DNA of 6,153 nt from Clostridiales bacterium (GTDB lineage: Bacteria; Bacillota; Clostridia; Lachnospirales; Lachnospiraceae), in assembly GCA_018376135.1 (NCBI GenBank), contig JAHABX010000042.1:1-6153 (forward strand). Reading direction: 5' to 3'. The position numbers and the translations under genes are program-made. Under the pieces are notes generated by a model that was not told the origin of the DNA, did not search any database, and saw only the letters and a program-made list of their open reading frames with translations. Numbering within the stretch: position 1 is the stretch's first letter; each line of letters begins with the position of its first letter. Below are positions 6,001 to 6,153 of the stretch, piece after piece.

Positions 6001-6153
6001 GAGATATCCCAGAAGGAACCGCCTCTTGACGGAGCTTTGACTGGAACTCTGGAAGAAAAGCCCATAGCGACGATCATCAATCAGGTATCTTCCATAGAAC
6101 CGAAAGGATCAGAGATCTGGAAACGGATGGCAATTGGTTCAGAGGAGGTTCCG
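4..6153 (+). CDS. Giant secreted multidomain surface adhesin with Cna-B/SpaA-type isopeptide domains (3' partial)
   Basis: Frame 1 is open for 2050 codons, with no stop before the window ends, so the C-terminus is missing. The ATG at 4 is chosen because it is the first start and gives a basic n-region (KKWKR) before a hydrophobic core. Later ATGs at 43 and 58 would destroy the signal peptide. Order of parts: signal peptide 1-30, acidic Pro/Glu/Thr repeat segment 31-233, beta-rich head region about 265-880, two DUF11-like modules about 895-1076 and 1140-1355, then Cna-B-like domains from 1361 to the edge. Proteins of this type in Gram-positive bacteria are exported, usually attached to peptidoglycan by sortase, and bind host or bacterial ligands. 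Here the ligand is unknown, and the sortase signal would lie beyond the window. No frameshift, internal stop or transmembrane segment after the signal peptide was seen. An adhesin role is inferred from architecture; a giant pilin-like or glycan-binding protein is the main alternative. Confidence 0.93.
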   Translation, partial: MRISKKWKRYCAVMLTAVMLTTSSDLSVLAESIQTVPQTQQQEEPEIVPETEPVETPQAETPEGSPQTGTPEEEPQTGTGTETPEGTPEETPETEVPTDKPEGTPEGTPETEVPTDKPDGTPEETPETEVPTDKPEGTLEETPETEVPIDKPEGDTSGTEVPDGTPGEESGETPGTEIPGEAPGELPEKDPITDVVSDPEAPEVEEIPEAEVPEETEEPEEETEIPDLEGVMTFEELEELDELEVGTAWEFTSISPYALSSDSIMPMSAEGQHWSFDAYYVNQDDKYHVEKTDDFNLKYQMEFHNSKDLKKGEVEIRIPAALLKYRDGREIRPSDIAVPCAGPDEDPIPSRSTPFNYYVDEDTKELVFYNYKDIASGSNAAWQVLYKNLEIMEIVDDSKWELVPKITVTPTLSEGEELQPEEKTTQPLTGHINSQVELLSVSKTPHYEGGKSYSPGLYTEEQVERYISGELPNRYKGENFQKYRYVVWDVKVKGRGNQPWNLWVKDKPSIDGSASGISIVGYRGVSSPGYYAPPENGYTIDKYDFTQVKNGCKEAEWGSRFYIVTAYPADEVIPNQTVLENTVDIRLEPFDEIDPVQEKSAEAQWSYADYDWIYSGNTIGIEKENYATYNGWLEVYKQAQEVNEDMGDFPFSTEAYFRGYELTHVTDSAKGELGSYQEGRKYTLTTVDDFMYLYPENKSPSEGTMLTSEDYYFTGVTITQTDRGYDVWEDRYADPEQPDPEHISQNMVVYVMYEGKTEWTEVENVKWNDSGILSCTLTPDQLADKPWRVKVVHETTNYDTACRIDVKVRLRHTSPAMKALMIDYKNNQVNGATLEDISGVIGASYENDVFLDYHHDKTAGGPNYQEPGLEEATKELYKSDAPEDNGGGLLLQRDSESKRLTGLEKHAASHKAVEVSNDPNNSRVLLNYSLTAYDGYRIYSQEGVNYLTGKITSPGRNKVVFYDLLPYGVHLDPSREIVAGRITNLYSDNYINRPGSWDKSQVTVTVDSEKDITPNWENTGRTMVAFHVEYQGADPAVYTDEMWMEGWGVNFRAYYDWKDLDVVGKGENICAFMPETGDKNPLLGEPGEVCKDDGTDADGVPLTDEYAPFQGGDLNKDNVTGIENVLYAKAVAEEDIALASESKIEKLVRADADRFGIYGKSAVVEPDKGYTYDITVSNANGGTLKNIVVYDRLENAAKDRADADKKDIWRPFDNGSWHGTFKGVVTTGLEELGIKPVIYYSNKREAHVPEVRESGAEPPEQVLKEEEWYTESRFKEEFGPDWKQEVQAVAVDLSKKTDDSDFELEEMKSVTFQIHMTAPENITPGVDYAYNNPSFYSVNTSDGTKKTVEGNSVRVGLSKNEKLEIIKVFGQEPPAAAKDTKFEFRLWEMEGSEENQTKRLFSNQEYKFYKKTEDGGWELQDDRLYATDNSGRLYLHADEKAVFENLPDADRIQVEESENPFWEVTKDIKDSENAEDGIKTHTLTFTNTYRPVLYVQKKLEGVPEGVDVSNDSFTFQIHVKKAGENEWSLLADSEFWYVDSVRTDGGIPKKDTSHGTNGIGQTDAEGKFKIQEGQIIALFPGEAGTFYKLTETETGKDWICNKDTVEGQVPALGASASIRNIYKWKDLLLTKTLTHQDPEDCTQPFTFKVEKAVENPEKPGKPSYIPLDGNEWVLLNEDGTESDVKGQLESNGEFTCACAGRIVKIKKLEAGKEYRITETASGEHYKPVNGGITDVTMPIYSSSQTAEIINDYLLRPLSVTKLVTGITDGKVPDVKFEMTITVEGKPYAGKEYTLTENGTEIGKDTTDENGTFFLKGSQTATFKDVGKEGTKFEVKEIQEENPTYPQIYPIDNGSHSGELDSEGSSVTFINGDSNSLYLSKEYVGLDDTANAYVEKMRNPDDPEGAALRDEAAVELTLKLTKADGSVVNYPDKSKYVTAIDQLTGKEIKVYWYYSSGVRLEPWKMVIIPKDQLQDIVSYELTESAGDQHRVYEYKDGVWLEISQKEPPLDGALTGTLEEKPIATIINQVSSIEPKGSEIWKRMAIGSEEVP
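181..234 (+). repeat. Two-copy 27-bp tandem repeat (9-residue units)
   Basis: Copy 1 (181-207) encodes ETPEGSPQT and copy 2 (208-234) encodes GTPEEEPQT. The copies share the ACCCCTGAGG block and end in CTCAGACC. A partial relative, ETPQ, precedes them at 166-177. This family is distinct from the 51-bp repeat just downstream, though both are built on TPE words. Confidence 0.8.
256..459 (+). repeat. Four-copy 51-bp tandem repeat (17-residue units), with a decayed fifth
   Basis: Copies lie at 256-306, 307-357, 358-408 and 409-459. The consensus unit is EGTPEETPETEVPTDKP. Copies 2, 3 and 4 differ from copy 1 at 4, 3 and 5 bases. Amino-acid changes are E6G in copy 2, E1D in copy 3, and P4L with T14I in copy 4. 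A degenerate remnant follows at about 460-492 (EGDTSGTEVPDGTP). The unit is a multiple of three, so copies can be gained or lost without breaking the frame. Within the unit there is a weaker 12-bp echo (ACTCCGGAAGAG/ACTCCGGAGACC), which suggests growth by slippage. Confidence 0.95.
799..1278 (+). other. N-terminal beta-rich head domain A (about residues 266-425)
   Basis: The folded part begins just after the acidic segment, at the first aromatic-rich stretch (HWSFDAYYV). It continues with alternating hydrophobic strands such as FNLKYQMEFHNS, VEIRIPAALLKY, FNYYVDEDTKELVFYNY and AAWQVLYKNL. This looks like an Ig-like or Cna-A-like adhesive fold and resembles the N-terminal regions of large Cna-B-containing proteins of Clostridia, as recalled and not searched. 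One Cys (340) is present, without the surrounding pattern I would expect of a thioester domain. Boundaries are approximate and the ligand is unknown. Confidence 0.5.
1300..1773 (+). other. N-terminal domain B with a possible Lys-Asp-Asn isopeptide triad (about residues 433-590)
   Basis: The first strand (VELLSVSKTP) carries K443, a middle strand (YRYVVWDVKVKG) carries D489, and a late strand (ENTVDIRLEP) carries N581. Lys on the first strand, Asp in the middle and Asn on the last strand is the arrangement of Cna-A-like or DUF11-like domains that form internal Lys-Asn bonds. Between D489 and N581 is a Gly/Tyr-rich stretch (GVSSPGYYAPPENGY) that could be a binding loop. The assignment is from strand pattern only; no fold search was done. 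Confidence 0.45.
1804..2685 (+). other. Unassigned beta-rich region (about residues 601-894)
   Basis: I do not recognise a named family here. Visible traits are many Tyr and Trp residues (AQWSYADYDWIY, FRGYELTHV), a strand pair around WRVKVVHETTNYD and CRIDVKVRLRH, and an acidic linker near 875-890 with a GGG turn. Cys775 and Cys802 lie 27 residues apart on predicted strands and might pair. The region probably holds one or two further beta domains of the head. It stays in frame with the same codon use as its surroundings, so it does not look like an insertion. Confidence 0.45.
2686..3231 (+). other. DUF11-like Ig module 1 (about residues 895-1076)
   Basis: The module opens with SESKRLTGLEKH, then a strand VLLNYSLTAYDG at about 924-935. 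Next comes NKVVFYDLLPYGVHLDP, the counterpart of the 'V.V.D.LP.G' step seen in DUF11-type domains. It closes with strands TMVAFHVEYQG and WGVNFRAYYDW. N1050 in the last strand and a Lys near 905-911 could form an isopeptide bond, but I cannot fix the partner acid. It shares its SESK opening with the next module, which suggests internal duplication. Confidence 0.5.
3421..4068 (+). other. DUF11-like Ig module 2 (about residues 1140-1355)
   Basis: After a short linker (1077-1139) the module starts with SESKIEKLV. It then has KGYTYDITVSNANGG followed by LKNIVVYDRLE, a clear DUF11-style 'Y.I.V.N ... N..V.D.L' pattern. The late strand VTFQIHMTAP and the stretch YAYNNPSFYS end the fold. K1146 (or K1143), D1173 and N1331 or N1332 occupy positions suited to a Lys-Asp-Asn isopeptide triad. 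A long charged insertion (about 1255-1300, with KEEEW and KKTDD) separates the core strands. The family call is from pattern; the bond is inferred. Confidence 0.55.
4084..4476 (+). other. Cna-B-like domain 1 (residues 1361-1491)
   Basis: The first strand KLEIIKVFG has K1367, the penultimate motif IQVEESEN has E1456, and the last strand LTFTNTYRP has N1487. Lys, Glu and Asn in this order are the hallmark of self-locking Cna-B/SpaA domains, where Glu catalyses a Lys-Asn amide bond. The core has FEFRLWEMEG, EYKFYKK and GRLYLHADEKAVFENLP, the last being the usual 'G.....F.NLP' strand before the Glu. The following domain starts at once (RPVLYVQKK). Confidence 0.8.
4477..4869 (+). other. Cna-B-like domain 2 (residues 1492-1622)
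   Basis: VLYVQKKLEG carries K1497, FYKLTETETG carries E1591, and SIRNIYK carries N1620. The core has SFTFQIHVKK, then a loop of about 25 residues with FWYVDSVRTDGG, then EGKFKIQEGQIIALF. The predicted Asn of domain 1 is 10 residues before this Lys, so the domains are directly joined with almost no linker. Cys1600 lies between the Glu and Asn strands. Confidence 0.82.
4879..5259 (+). other. Cna-B-like domain 3 (residues 1626-1752), cysteine-containing
   Basis: LLLTKTLTH carries K1631, EYRITETASG carries E1718, and AEIINDYL carries N1750. The core has PFTFKVEKAV, a Pro/Lys loop (NPEKPGKPSYIP), EWVLLNEDG, and GEFTCACAGRIVKIKKLEAG. Unlike the other Cna-B domains here it holds three cysteines (1641, 1696, 1698), two of them in a CAC pair on the strand before the Glu motif. 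These might form a disulfide in addition to the isopeptide bond. Confidence 0.82.
5269..5619 (+). other. Cna-B-like domain 4 (residues 1756-1872)
   Basis: PLSVTKLVTG carries K1761, KFEVKEIQEE carries E1836, and VTFINGDS carries N1870. It is the shortest of the set. Core strands are VKFEMTITVEG, KEYTLTENG, and ENGTFFLKGSQTATFKDVG. All three predicted bond residues are present. Confidence 0.82.
5626..6084 (+). other. Cna-B-like domain 5 (residues 1875-2027), enlarged
   Basis: SLYLSKEYVG carries K1880, VSYELTESAG carries E1982, and ATIINQVS carries N2026. The Lys-to-Glu and Glu-to-Asn distances (102 and 44 residues) are the longest of the five. Extra sequence lies after the first strand (TANAYVEKMRNPDDPEGA) and after the Glu motif (VYEYKDGVWLEISQKEP). 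The core strand VELTLKLTKADG matches the 'F.F.V' strand of the other domains. The insertions could be surface loops with a binding role. Confidence 0.75.
6109..6153 (+). other. Start of a sixth Cna-B-like domain, cut by the window edge (residues 2036-2050)
   Basis: SEIWKRMAIGSEEVP matches the first strand of the preceding domains (compare LYLSKEYVG), with K2040 as the predicted bond Lys, 14 residues after N2026. Only 15 residues are visible, so this is an extrapolation from the periodic pattern. Confidence 0.55.

Overview
The whole window is one protein-coding gene. Plus-strand frame 1 is open from the ATG at position 4 to the last base (6153) with no stop codon. That gives 2050 codons of a protein whose C-terminus lies beyond the window. 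Only three bases precede the ATG and nothing follows, so promoter, ribosome binding site, terminator and neighbouring genes cannot be seen. I found no RNA gene, mobile element, CRISPR array or second gene.

The product is a giant secreted, multidomain surface protein of the adhesin/pilin-like class. In order it has: a Sec signal peptide (residues 1-30); an acidic Pro/Glu/Thr/Gly-rich segment of about 200 residues (31-233) with two families of short tandem repeats; a large beta-rich N-terminal region, probably the ligand-binding head (about 265-880); two DUF11-like Ig-fold modules (about 895-1076 and 1140-1355); and a chain of Cna-B/SpaA-type domains (1361 onward). Five of these Cna-B domains are complete and a sixth begins at the window edge. 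Each complete one has a Lys, a Glu in a 'TE'-like strand and a C-terminal Asn in the positions used for self-formed Lys-Asn isopeptide bonds.

The likely source is a gut-type Gram-positive Firmicute, with Lachnospiraceae or related Clostridia the best guess. This rests on the signal-peptide style, the Cna-B domain type, the moderate GC content by eye, and free use of AGA, AGG, ATA and CGG codons. A cell-wall sorting signal (LPxTG-like motif, hydrophobic helix, basic tail) would be expected after the window but is not visible. The parts suggest a rod that displays a binding head away from the cell, with covalently locked Ig-like domains as the shaft. The disordered acidic repeat segment lies at the extreme N-terminus, distal to the head. 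I did not find a new multi-gene system here; the points of interest are in the architecture of this one protein.
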